24,662 bases of DNA, taken from contig DATLFP010000117.1 in the NCBI GenBank assembly GCA_035540955.1, positions 1-24,662 of the forward strand. The letters run 5' to 3'. The DNA comes from DATLFP01 sp035540955. Its GTDB lineage: Bacteria; Actinomycetota; Acidimicrobiia; Acidimicrobiales; CADCSY01. The translations under genes were made by a program, and so were the position numbers. This document shows positions 15,028-22,501 of the stretch, piece by piece (positions within the stretch are counted from its first letter, which is position 1; each line of letters starts with the position of its first letter). Below the pieces are notes generated by a model. The model did not search any database. It was not told the DNA's origin and was given only the letters and a program-made list of their open reading frames with translations.

Positions 15028-16067
15028 CAGCTGCGCACCACGTGCACGGCGCCGTCGCCGTCGACGACCGAGCCGATCTCCACGGCCCGGTGCCCGCTGG
15101 CCCGCAGGTCGTCGAGCGCCTTGTAGGCGTCCATCGCCGGGACGGCGACGACCATGCCGATGCCCAGGTTGAACACCCGCTCCATCTCGTCGTCGCTGAC
15201 GTTGCCGACGTGCTGGATCTCGGTGAACACCCGCGGCACCTCCCACGCCCGCCGGTGGACCACGGCGTCCATGCTCGGCTGGAGGACCCGCGCCAGGTTG
15301 CCGACGATGCCGCCACCGGTGATGTGGGCGACGGCGTGGATGTCGACATGACGCATCAGGCTCGCGAGGGCCGGGGCGTAGATCACCGAGGGCTCGAGCA
15401 GCTCGTCGGCCAGGCTGCGGTGGGCCCCGTCCCACGCCGGGTCGTCGAGCGACCGGCCCCCGATCTCCAGGAGGACCCGCCGGGCGAGGGAGTAGCCGTT
15501 GGAGCGCAGGCCGGGCGACGGCAGGCCGATGAGCACGTCGCCGGGCGCGAGGTGCGCACCGGTGATGATGCGGTCGCGCTCGACCACACCCACCGCGAAC
15601 CCGACCAGATCGAACTCGCCGGGCTCCATGGCGCCGGGGTGCTCGGCCATCTCGCCGCCGATCAGCGCGCACCCCGCCTGCAGGCAGCCCTCGGCGATGC
15701 CGTGGACGAGCTGCTCGATGTGGTCAGGGTCGAGCCGGCCCACGGCGATGTAGTCGAGGAAGAAGAGGGGCTCGGCGCCCTGGCACACGATGTCGTCGAC
15801 GCACATGGCGACCAGGTCGAGCCCGATCGTGTCGAACCGACCGGTGGCCTGGGCGACCATCGCCTTGGTGCCGACGCCGTCGGTCGAGGACACGAGCACC
15901 GGGTGCTTGTAGCGATCCTTGTCGAGTGCGAAGAGGCCGCCGAAGCCGCCGATGTCGCCGATCACCTCACGCCGGAAGGTCTGGCGGACGCGGTCCTTGA
16001 TGCGCTGGACCGCCTCTTCGCCGGCGCTGATCGAGACGCCGGCCGCCTCGTAGGTCTCGCCGCTCAT
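15027..16067 (-). CDS. purM: Phosphoribosylformylglycinamidine cyclo-ligase (AIR synthetase)
   Basis: A 346-aa enzyme that closes the imidazole ring (FGAM + ATP to AIR). Seen: AGEEAVQRIKDRVRQTF near the start, VSSTDGVGTK (58-67 region), VDDIVCQGAEPLFFLDY, LIGGEMAEHPG, GLPSPGLRSNGYSLAR and HITGGGIVGNLAR, all standard PurM motifs. The length is usual. Its ATG overlaps the purF stop by 1 bp and its stop overlaps the response regulator ATG by 1 bp, so purF-purM-regulator form a translationally coupled unit. Confidence 0.97.
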   Translation of the reverse strand: MSGETYEAAGVSISAGEEAVQRIKDRVRQTFRREVIGDIGGFGGLFALDKDRYKHPVLVSSTDGVGTKAMVAQATGRFDTIGLDLVAMCVDDIVCQGAEPLFFLDYIAVGRLDPDHIEQLVHGIAEGCLQAGCALIGGEMAEHPGAMEPGEFDLVGFAVGVVERDRIITGAHLAPGDVLIGLPSPGLRSNGYSLARRVLLEIGGRSLDDPAWDGAHRSLADELLEPSVIYAPALASLMRHVDIHAVAHITGGGIVGNLARVLQPSMDAVVHRRAWEVPRVFTEIQHVGNVSDDEMERVFNLGIGMVVAVPAMDAYKALDDLRASGHRAVEIGSVVDGDGAVHVVRS

Positions 16068-17644
16068 CACGGCTCGCCGATGGTGAGCTGCACGGCCTCG
16101 CCCGAGGGCATGTCGTTCTTCTCGAGCACGCCCTTGCGCAGACCGACCGGGACCTCGACCGGGTAGAGGCCGGTGAGGCAGGCGTCGCAGAAGCCGGCGC
16201 CGGTGGCGCCGGTGGCTTCCACCAGCCGGTCGAGGCCGATGTAGGCGAGGGAGTCGGCGCCGAGGTAGTCGCGGACCTCGTCGACGGTCATGTTCGCTGC
16301 CAGCAGCTCGGCCCGCGTGCCGGTGTCCATCCCGTAGAAGCACGGCCACCGGTAGGGCGGGCTCATGATCCGCAGGTGGACCTCGAGCGCGCCGGCCTCG
16401 CGCAGCATCTGGACGACCGCCTTCTGGGTGGTGCCCCGCACGATCGAGTCGTCGACCACGACCACCCGCTTGCCGGCGAGGTTCTCCCGGAGCGGGTTGT
16501 ACTTCATGCGCACCGCCCGGGCCCGCAGCTCCTGGGACGGGGCGATGAACGTGCGGCCGATGTAGCGGTTCTTCACCAGGCCCTCGCCGTAGGGGATGCC
16601 TGTCGCCTTGGCGAAGCCGTGGGCGGCCGGCACCCCCGATTCCGGCACCCCCATCACCATCGCCGGGGCGTCCTCGTTGCCGGGCAGGGCGGGCGGCAGC
16701 GGCGCCTGGACGGCGAGCAGCTCGCCCATGCGGCCGCGAGCGGCGTGAACGCTGCGGCCGTAGAGCTTGCTGTCGGGGCGAGCGAAGTACACGAACTCGA
16801 AGAGGCACAGGCGGGGATCGATGCGGTCTTCGGGGAAGGCCTTGATGGAGCGGACGCCGTTGGCGTCGATCACCACCATCTCGCCGGGGTCGATCTCGCG
16901 CACCATGTGGGCTCCGACGATGTCGAGGGCGGGCGTCTCCGACGCCAGGACCCAACCGCCCTCGAGCCGGCCGAGGCACAGCGGCCGGAACCCGTTGGGG
17001 TCGCGCACGCCGACGAGGTGGCCCTCGTCGGCGAGGACGAAGGAGAACGCGCCCTCGAGGTGGGGCAGCACCTCCACCAGCGCCCGCTCGAGATCGCGCC
17101 CGTCGCTGCGCTCGCCGCCGTGGCGCACGATGGCGGCGGCCAGCATCTCGGCCACCAGGTCGCTGTCGCTGGCCACGGTGCCCGGGAGCATCCCGGCGTC
17201 GGCGGCCAGACTCTCGGTGTTGGTCAGGTTGCCGTTGTGGCCGAGGGCGAACTGCGTCTCGCCGGCGGAGCGATACACGGGCTGGGCGTTGTGCCACGTG
17301 CTCGACCCGGTGGTCGAGTAGCGGGTGTGGCCGACACCGATGTGGCCCGACAGCGACGCCAGGCGCCGGTCGTTGAACACGTTGGAGACGAGGCCCATGT
17401 CCTTGTCGACCATGATGGTGGTGCCGTCGCACACGGCCATGCCCGCCGACTCCTGACCCCGGTGCTGGAGGGCGTACATGCCGAGGTAGGTCAGGTGGGC
17501 GACGGCCTGGCCCGGGGCGTAGACGCCGAAGACGCCGCAGGCCTCCTTCGGCGAGTCGTCGTCGACGTCGACCGCGAGGTCGCGGGTGGTCGGCTCGGGC
17601 ATGGGCTCGGGCTCCGCCACCCACTCAGGATGCCAGAGCGACAC
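16067..17644 (-). CDS. purF: Amidophosphoribosyltransferase (Fe-S type)
   Basis: A 525-aa enzyme for the first committed purine step (PRPP + glutamine to phosphoribosylamine). The catalytic Cys36 lies in EACGVFG after a 35-residue leader, which must be removed to expose it, as in Bacillus-type PurF. Seen: LQHRGQESAG (59-68), HTRYSTTG (106-113), GHNGNLTN, and the PRPP loop VVVVDDSIVRGTT (394-406). Cys280, Cys435, Cys486 and Cys489 match the four ligands of the 4Fe-4S cluster, so this is the oxygen-sensitive type. The GTG at 17644 is the longest start; GTG or ATG codons inside the leader are possible because no clear RBS or -10 was found. It follows purL by 56 bp with a hairpin between. Confidence 0.96.
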   Translation of the reverse strand: MSLWHPEWVAEPEPMPEPTTRDLAVDVDDDSPKEACGVFGVYAPGQAVAHLTYLGMYALQHRGQESAGMAVCDGTTIMVDKDMGLVSNVFNDRRLASLSGHIGVGHTRYSTTGSSTWHNAQPVYRSAGETQFALGHNGNLTNTESLAADAGMLPGTVASDSDLVAEMLAAAIVRHGGERSDGRDLERALVEVLPHLEGAFSFVLADEGHLVGVRDPNGFRPLCLGRLEGGWVLASETPALDIVGAHMVREIDPGEMVVIDANGVRSIKAFPEDRIDPRLCLFEFVYFARPDSKLYGRSVHAARGRMGELLAVQAPLPPALPGNEDAPAMVMGVPESGVPAAHGFAKATGIPYGEGLVKNRYIGRTFIAPSQELRARAVRMKYNPLRENLAGKRVVVVDDSIVRGTTQKAVVQMLREAGALEVHLRIMSPPYRWPCFYGMDTGTRAELLAANMTVDEVRDYLGADSLAYIGLDRLVEATGATGAGFCDACLTGLYPVEVPVGLRKGVLEKNDMPSGEAVQLTIGEP

Positions 17645-17679
17645 GCCCGATACGCGGTCCGATCACGTCGGCGCCGTCG

Positions 17680-17696
17680 GGGTCTCGACGAGACCC
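17680..17696 (-). promoter_or_regulatory. Hairpin in the purL-purF gap
   Basis: A perfect 7-bp stem, GGGTCTC (17680-17686) with GAGACCC (17690-17696), 3-nt loop, starting 4 bp after the purL stop. No U tract follows on the minus strand, so it is more likely an mRNA-stability or partial attenuation element than a full terminator. Confidence 0.45.
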
Positions 17697-17700
17697 GACT

Positions 17701-19755
17701 TCAGTGGGTGACGGCAGCCCGCATGGCCTGGGGGAGCCGATCCCGCCAGGCGCTCGTGACCTCGTCGAGGCCGAGGTCGAGCACCCCGTCGATGGTCAGC
17801 CGGTCGCCGCCGGCGGTGCCGATCTCGACGCCCGGCACCTCCGCGCCCGGCGGCACGCAGACGATGACCCGTCCGGCCGACTCGTCGAAGGCGCCGTCGT
17901 AGGTGACGCGGGCGCCCACGCCCGAGGCCGCCGCCATCTCCGCCAGCGCCGTGGCCAGCCCCCCGTCGGCGATGTCGTGGACACCCACCGCCACACCGTC
18001 GTTCACGAGGGCCCGCACCACCTCGGCGGTACGGGAGACCGCCGCGAGATCGAGGTCGGCCTGCCGGTCGCCGACGACGACGATGCGCATGCCGTCCACG
18101 AGCACCGCGCCCGGCGGGCGCCGGCTCAGGGCGTCGACCATGCCGAGCAGGCCGACGACCGGTGTGGGGTCGATGTCCTGGCCCCGGCTGGCGTTGTAGA
18201 GGCTGACGTTGCCGCCGATGACCGGGATCCCGAAGGCCCGGCACGCCTCGCCCATGCCGTCGATGGAGTCGGACAGCTGGCGCATGACGACCGGGTTCTC
18301 CGGGTTGCCGAAGTTCAGGCAGTTGACGAGTGCCAAGGGCCGAGCCCCCACGCACGCCAGGTTGAGGACCGACTCGCACACCACCCGGGCGGTGCCCGTG
18401 AACGCGTCCTCGGCGCACCAGCGGTGGTTGCCGTCGGTGGTGAGGGCGAGCCCCCGGCCGGTGTCAGCACCGGTCGTCGGGTGCTTCAGGCGGAGCACGG
18501 CGGCATCGCTGCCCGGGCCGGCGACGGTGTTGAGGAAGAGCTGGGAGTCGTACTGGCTCGAGACCCAGCTCGTGTCCATCAGCGAAGCCAGGAGCGCGGC
18601 CGCCGGATCGGTGGGCGGCGCCGGCGCCCGCTTCGGCGCGGGACGGGGCGCGAGCGGGCGCTCGTACCGCGGGGCGGCGTCGCTGAGCGCGGCAGCGGGC
18701 AGATCGGCGACCATCTCCTCACCGTCGAGCACGCGGAGCCGGCCCGAGCCGGTGACCGTGCCGATCACCGTCGCCTGCACCTCCCACCGCTCGCAGACGG
18801 CGACGACCTGGTCGAGGTCGTCGGGGGTGACGATGGCGAGCATCCGCTCCTGGCTCTCGCTGATCATCACCTCCCAGGGCTCCATGCCCGGCTCCCGGCG
18901 CGGCACCCGGTCGACGAACACGTCCATGCCGACGCCGCCCTTGCCCGCCGTCTCGCTCGTCGCCCCGGTGATGCCGGCGGCGCCGAGGTCCTGCACGCCG
19001 ACGGCGAGCCCGGCGTCGAGCAACGTGAGACACGCCTCGATGAGGCGCTTCTCCTCGAACGGATCGCCCACCTGGACCGCGGGACGCTTGGCCGCGGCGT
19101 CGGCGTCGTCGTCCTCGAACTCCTCGCTGGCCATGGCGGCGCCGCCGATGCCATCCCGGCCGGTGCTGCTGCCCATCAGCACCGCGAGGTTGCCCTCACC
19201 GCTGGCTCGGGCCAGCACGAGACGCTCGACCGGGAGCACGCCGAGGCACAGGACGTTGACGAGCGGGTTCTCGGCGTACGTGTCGTCGCAGACCACCTCG
19301 CCGCCCACGGTGGGCACGCCCACCGAGTTGCCGTAGCCGGAGATGCCGCTGACGATCCCCTCGAGCAGCCAGCGGTTGCGGGGCTCGTCGAGGCTGCCGA
19401 CCCGCAGCGGGTCCATCAGGGCGATGGGCCGGGCCCCGACGCTGAAGATGTCGCGGAGGATGCCACCGGCCCCGGTGGCCGCCCCCTGGTAGGGCTCGAT
19501 GGCCGACGGATGGTTGTGGCTCTCGATGCGGATGGCGGCGGCGATGCCGTCGCCCACGTCGACCACGCCGGCGCCCTCGCCCGGCCCCACCAGCACGTGC
19601 TCGCCGGTGGTCGGCAGCCGGCCGAGGTGGATCCGCGACGACTTGTAGGAGCAGTGCTCGGACCACATGACGTCGAACATCGCCACCTCGACCCGGTTGG
19701 GCTCGCGGCCGAGGATGCGGCGGATGTCGTCGAGCTCACTGTCGGTCAGGGCCAC
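17701..19755 (-). CDS. purL: Phosphoribosylformylglycinamidine synthase, large subunit
   Basis: A 684-aa small-type PurL that works with PurS and PurQ (FGAR + glutamine to FGAM). Seen: MWSEHCSYKSSR (30-41), SHNHPSAIEPYQGAATGAGGIL (79-100), GISGYGNSVGVPTVGGEV, MGSSTGRDGIGGA, VQDLGAAGITGATSE, a Pro/Ala linker roughly at 370-385, then the second half with TTDGNHRWC, NCLNFGNPE, VIGGNVSLYN and HDIADGGLATAL. The length lies between the short (about 600) and long (about 750) PurL types. The GTG at 19755 is supported by a -10 hexamer 7 nt upstream. It is separated from purSQ by three unrelated genes. Confidence 0.97.
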   Translation of the reverse strand: MALTDSELDDIRRILGREPNRVEVAMFDVMWSEHCSYKSSRIHLGRLPTTGEHVLVGPGEGAGVVDVGDGIAAAIRIESHNHPSAIEPYQGAATGAGGILRDIFSVGARPIALMDPLRVGSLDEPRNRWLLEGIVSGISGYGNSVGVPTVGGEVVCDDTYAENPLVNVLCLGVLPVERLVLARASGEGNLAVLMGSSTGRDGIGGAAMASEEFEDDDADAAAKRPAVQVGDPFEEKRLIEACLTLLDAGLAVGVQDLGAAGITGATSETAGKGGVGMDVFVDRVPRREPGMEPWEVMISESQERMLAIVTPDDLDQVVAVCERWEVQATVIGTVTGSGRLRVLDGEEMVADLPAAALSDAAPRYERPLAPRPAPKRAPAPPTDPAAALLASLMDTSWVSSQYDSQLFLNTVAGPGSDAAVLRLKHPTTGADTGRGLALTTDGNHRWCAEDAFTGTARVVCESVLNLACVGARPLALVNCLNFGNPENPVVMRQLSDSIDGMGEACRAFGIPVIGGNVSLYNASRGQDIDPTPVVGLLGMVDALSRRPPGAVLVDGMRIVVVGDRQADLDLAAVSRTAEVVRALVNDGVAVGVHDIADGGLATALAEMAAASGVGARVTYDGAFDESAGRVIVCVPPGAEVPGVEIGTAGGDRLTIDGVLDLGLDEVTSAWRDRLPQAMRAAVTH

Positions 19756-19762
19756 GAGCGTG

Positions 19763-19768
19763 ACGCTA
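19763..19768 (-). promoter_or_regulatory. Leaderless -10 for purL(FM)
   Basis: TAGCGT on the minus strand, 7 nt before the GTG at 19755. It implies that purL-purF-purM-regulator has its own promoter. Confidence 0.5.
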
Positions 19769-19855
19769 CCGACCGGGCGGATCGACCTGGAGCAAGCCGG
19801 TCAGGTCGCCAAGGGCCTCGACCCGGCGCCGCGGTCGCGCGCAGATGCAGGCACG

Positions 19856-19903
19856 CCGGAGCGGTGAGCGTGGACGCCCGAAGGGCCTCGGCGCTCCGGA
19901 GCG
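19856..19903 (-). terminator. Palindromic element after the LLM gene, upstream of purL
   Basis: A 12-bp perfect palindrome, CGCTCCGGAGCG (19892-19903), lies 8 bp after the LLM stop, with a second copy of its half (CCGGAGCG, 19856-19863). The two can form an 8-bp stem enclosing a smaller GCCC/GGGC stem (19876-19886). It may end the LLM transcript or act as a purL operator. Confidence 0.4.
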
Positions 19904-19911
19904 AAGGCAGA

Positions 19912-20850
19912 TCACTCCGAGTCGACCTCGTGCACGAGATCGATGAGCTGGGCGAGGCTGTCGAGGTCGCGCTCGGCCGGCAACCCGACCCGCAACGTCG
20001 TGACGCCGCAGTCGCGGTAGGCGCGCAGCCGTTCCTTGATCATCTGCGGCGGGCCGAGCAGGTTCGTCTTGAACCCGATCTCCTCGGGGACCCGGTCGGC
20101 TGCCTCCTCGCGCCTGCCGTCGAGCCACAGCCGCTGGACGGCCCGCACGTCGTCCTCGAAGCCTTGGCGGGCGAAGGCGTCGACGTAGAAGTTCTGGGTG
20201 GGCGAGCCCATGGCGCCGAAGGTGAACGCGTAGCCGCGGGCGTGGCGCCTGCCGACCGTCTCGTCGTCGGTGATCTCGAGCCCGACGGCGACGGTGATGT
20301 CGAGCTCGTCGAACCGGCCGGCCTCGCGCATCGGCGCGAAGAACACCTCGGCGTGCTCGGGGACGAACGAGTTGCCGATCCACCCGTCGGCCAGCTCGCC
20401 GGTGAGTCGGAGGTTGGCGGGCCCGAGCGAGGCGACGTAGATCGGGACGTGCTGGGCGATGGGAGAGCGGATCTTGCCGACCTTCTCGCCTGCGCAGATG
20501 GCGCGGACGGTCTCGATCGTCTCTCGGGTCCGCTGGATCGGCCGGTCGAAGGTGACGCCGTGCCAGCCCTCCATCACCTGGGGTCCGCTGGTGCCGAGGC
20601 CGAGGATGAACCGGCCCCGGCTCAGCGCCTGCATGGAGAGCGCGGTCATGGCCAGCATCGCCGGGGTGCGGGCGCCGATCTGGGCGATGGCGGTGCCGAG
20701 CCGGACGGTGCTCGTCTGCGCCGCGGCGTAGGCGAGCGGGGTGAACGCGTCGAACCCCCACGCCTCGGGGCTCCACAGCGAGTCGACCCCGAGCCGCTCG
20801 GCGTCAGCCGGAAAAGAGGAGTGCGGATCGTTCCAGGTCGCCACGCGCAT
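19912..20850 (-). CDS. LLM-class (luciferase-like) F420-dependent oxidoreductase
   Basis: A 312-aa luciferase-like TIM-barrel protein. Seen: LGVDSLWSPEAWGFDAFTPLAYAA (20-43), VRLGTAIAQIGARTPAMLAM (49-68), LSRGRFILGLGTSGPQVMEGWHG (76-98), ETIETVRAI and PIYVASLGPANLRLTGELADGW. This pattern is typical of actinobacterial LLM F420-dependent oxidoreductases; FMN use is not excluded. The substrate is unknown. It starts at an ATG with a -10 hexamer 8 nt upstream that overlaps the -10 of the divergent SRPBCC gene. Downstream is purL, 156 bp away. Confidence 0.9.
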   Translation of the reverse strand: MRVATWNDPHSSFPADAERLGVDSLWSPEAWGFDAFTPLAYAAAQTSTVRLGTAIAQIGARTPAMLAMTALSMQALSRGRFILGLGTSGPQVMEGWHGVTFDRPIQRTRETIETVRAICAGEKVGKIRSPIAQHVPIYVASLGPANLRLTGELADGWIGNSFVPEHAEVFFAPMREAGRFDELDITVAVGLEITDDETVGRRHARGYAFTFGAMGSPTQNFYVDAFARQGFEDDVRAVQRLWLDGRREEAADRVPEEIGFKTNLLGPPQMIKERLRAYRDCGVTTLRVGLPAERDLDSLAQLIDLVHEVDSE

Positions 20851-20858
20851 CGTCGGTC

Positions 20859-20864
20859 AACCTA
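20859..20864 (-). promoter_or_regulatory. Leaderless -10 for the LLM gene
   Basis: TAGGTT on the minus strand, 8 nt before the ATG at 20850. It shares two bases (20863-20864) with the plus-strand -10 of the divergent gene. Confidence 0.5.
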
Positions 20865-20868
20865 CGGT
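20863..20868 (+). promoter_or_regulatory. Leaderless -10 for the SRPBCC gene
   Basis: TACGGT, 7 nt before the GTG at 20876, overlapping the opposing -10 by 2 bp. The whole divergent gap is 25 bp. Confidence 0.55.
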
Positions 20869-20875
20869 TCCGGTC

Positions 20876-21355
20876 GTGCGCTATGCCGACGGACCGTCGG
20901 TGACGGTCGACCTGTACGTGGCGGCCCCGCCCGAGGCGATCTGGCCGCTCGTGAGCGACATCAACCTGCCCGCCCGGTTCTCGACCGAGTTCCAGGGCGC
21001 CGAGTGGCTCGACGACGCGCAGACCAGCTTCCTCGGCCGCAACCAGCACCCGGCGGCGGGCGAGTGGACCTCGACGTCCTACGTCGTCGAGCGGGTGGAG
21101 AATCGGGTCTTCGCGTGGGCGGTCAGCGATCCCGACCACCCCGCGGCGTCGTGGCGGTTCGAGCTCGAGGCCGAGGGAGCCGGCACCCGGCTCCGCCAGG
21201 CGATGCGGATGGGCCCGGCGCCTTCGGGCCTCACCCCCGCGATCACGGCGATGCCCGACAAGGAGGAGCGGATCATCGCCCGGCGCCTCGACGAGCACCG
21301 GACCAACATGCTCGCCACCCTTCAAGGGATAAAGGACGTGGTCGAGAGTCGATAA
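20876..21355 (+). CDS. SRPBCC-family protein (polyketide cyclase/lipid-transfer-like fold)
   Basis: A 159-aa protein with the START/Bet v1-like pattern: VTVDLYVAAPPEAIWPLVSD (9-28, first strand and helix), then FQGAEWLD, FLGRNQHPAAGEWTSTSYVV (50-70 region), VFAWAVSDPDHPAASWRFELE, GAGTRLRQAMRMGP and a long C-terminal helix. Such domains bind hydrophobic ligands or act as cyclases and dehydratases; here the ligand is unknown. The GTG at 20876 is chosen because of the leaderless -10; an in-frame ATG at 20741 would run antisense into the LLM gene. It is divergent from that gene and 23 bp upstream of the 134-aa gene. Confidence 0.85.
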   Translation: MRYADGPSVTVDLYVAAPPEAIWPLVSDINLPARFSTEFQGAEWLDDAQTSFLGRNQHPAAGEWTSTSYVVERVENRVFAWAVSDPDHPAASWRFELEAEGAGTRLRQAMRMGPAPSGLTPAITAMPDKEERIIARRLDEHRTNMLATLQGIKDVVESR

Positions 21356-21364
21356 ATGGGCCGC

Positions 21365-21370
21365 TAGGAT
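21365..21370 (+). promoter_or_regulatory. Leaderless -10 for the 134-aa gene
   Basis: TAGGAT, 8 nt before the ATG at 21379, lying in the 23-bp gap after the SRPBCC stop. Confidence 0.5.
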
Positions 21371-21378
21371 TCCGGTTT

Positions 21379-21783
21379 ATGAGTCCCCGTGGGAAAGGCA
21401 GTGTCACCGAGGAGCACAAGGCGGCCATGGCCGAGGGCCGGGTCCAGGGCCGCGCCGTCAGCGCCTACTTGGAGGCACTCGAGCAGCACAAGCCGAAGCG
21501 GGGCCGGAAGCGCACCGCCGAGTCGATCGGCCGCCAGCTGGCCGACGTCGAGGCGAAGCTGGCGGGCGCCTCCGGGGTGACCCGCCTCAGCCTCGTCCAG
21601 CAGCGCATCGACCTCCAGCAGGAACGGGACACCCTCGGCGCCGCCGTCGACCTCTCGCCGCTCGAGGACGCGTTCGTGCGGGCGGCCAAGCCCTACAGCG
21701 ACCGCAAGGGGATCTCCTACGCCGCCTGGCGCGAGCTGGGGGTGCCGGCGCCGGTGCTGAAGCGGGCCGGCATCACCCGCTGA
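21379..21783 (+). CDS. Conserved actinobacterial hypothetical protein (134 aa, coiled-coil centre)
   Basis: A 134-aa basic, soluble protein. Residues 1-45 (MSPRGKGSVTEEHKAAMAEG onward) hold a helix; KPKRGRKRT (38-46) is a basic AT-hook-like stretch; about 48-90 is a coiled-coil helical pair rich in Leu/Gln/Glu; the C-terminus (about 105-134) reads YSDRKGISYAAWRELGVPAP then VLKRAGITR. I recall similar proteins as widely conserved unnamed actinobacterial genes with this C-terminal pattern; no function is assigned. DNA binding is suggested by the basic stretch and the HTH-like end, but is only inference. It converges on purQ, with a long shared hairpin. Confidence 0.75.
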   Translation: MSPRGKGSVTEEHKAAMAEGRVQGRAVSAYLEALEQHKPKRGRKRTAESIGRQLADVEAKLAGASGVTRLSLVQQRIDLQQERDTLGAAVDLSPLEDAFVRAAKPYSDRKGISYAAWRELGVPAPVLKRAGITR

Positions 21784-21789
21784 CCCACG

Positions 21790-21835
21790 ACGTTTGTCGC
21801 GCTCACCCGCCCGGGGCGGGTCAGCGCAACAACGT
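21790..21835. terminator. Long bidirectional terminator overlapping the purQ 3' end
   Basis: A long interrupted stem: ACCCGCC/GGCGGGT at the top (21805-21811 with 21815-21821, 3-nt loop), then GCGCT/AGCGC (21799-21803 with 21823-21827), then ACGTTTGT/ACAACGT (21790-21797 with 21829-21835, one bulge), separated by single mismatches. It lies 7 bp after the 134-aa stop and includes the purQ stop and last codons. Confidence 0.75.
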
Positions 21836-22501
21836 TCGGGGGGAGGTGGCGGCGAGCAGGCTGCGGAGGAGCGGCTGGCCGTCGGTGGAACCGAGGAGGG
21901 GGTGGCAGGCCCGCTCGGGATGGGGCATGAGGCCGACCACGTTGCGGCCCTCGTTGCACACCCCGGCGATGTCGTCGATCGAGCCGTTCGGGTTGTCGAC
22001 GTAGCGGAGCACGACACGGTCTTCCTCGTGGAGCTGGCGCAACGTCTCGGGGCTGCAGGTGTAGCTGCCCTCGAAGTGGTTGATCGGGATCTGGAGGATC
22101 TGACCGGCCCGGGCCTCGGAGGTGAGCACGGTGGTCGTGGTCTCCACCCGGAGACCGACGGTGGTGCACAGGAACTTCAGCCCCGCGTTCTTCTGCAAGG
22201 CGCCGGGGAGCAGACCGGCTTCGGTGAGCACCTGGAACCCGTTGCAGATCCCCACCACCGGACCGCCGTCGGCCGCGAACCTCGCGACCGCACCCATGAT
22301 CGGGGAGAACCGGGCGATGGCGCCCGGGCGCAGGTAGTCGCCGTGCGCGAACCCGCCGGGGACGATCACGGCGTCGGCGTCGCCGAGGGACTCCTCGCCG
22401 TGCCAGAGCAGGTCGGCGTCACCGCCGAGGCCGGTGACCGCTTCGACGGCGTCCTGCTCGCAGTTCGACCCGGGGAACAGGACGACGCCGATCCTGGTCA
22501 C
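21821..22501 (-). CDS. purQ: Phosphoribosylformylglycinamidine synthase, glutaminase subunit
   Basis: A 226-aa class I glutaminase that supplies ammonia to PurL. Seen: FPGSNCEQD (9-17), VPGGFAHGDYLRPGAIA (48-64), GICNGFQVL with nucleophile Cys86, NHFEGSYTC (141-149) and MPHPER with His194 and Glu196. The length is usual. The GTG at 22501 overlaps the purS stop by 4 bp. Its last codons fall within the terminator hairpin shared with the convergent gene, so this transcript ends here and purL is transcribed separately. Confidence 0.97.
   Translation of the reverse strand: MTRIGVVLFPGSNCEQDAVEAVTGLGGDADLLWHGEESLGDADAVIVPGGFAHGDYLRPGAIARFSPIMGAVARFAADGGPVVGICNGFQVLTEAGLLPGALQKNAGLKFLCTTVGLRVETTTTVLTSEARAGQILQIPINHFEGSYTCSPETLRQLHEEDRVVLRYVDNPNGSIDDIAGVCNEGRNVVGLMPHPERACHPLLGSTDGQPLLRSLLAATSPRTLLR

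Noticed and set aside
17704..21364. A 1359-codon plus-strand open frame ending at 21783
   Set aside because: Only the part from 21379 is protein-like (the 134-aa gene). The rest is antisense to purL and the LLM gene.
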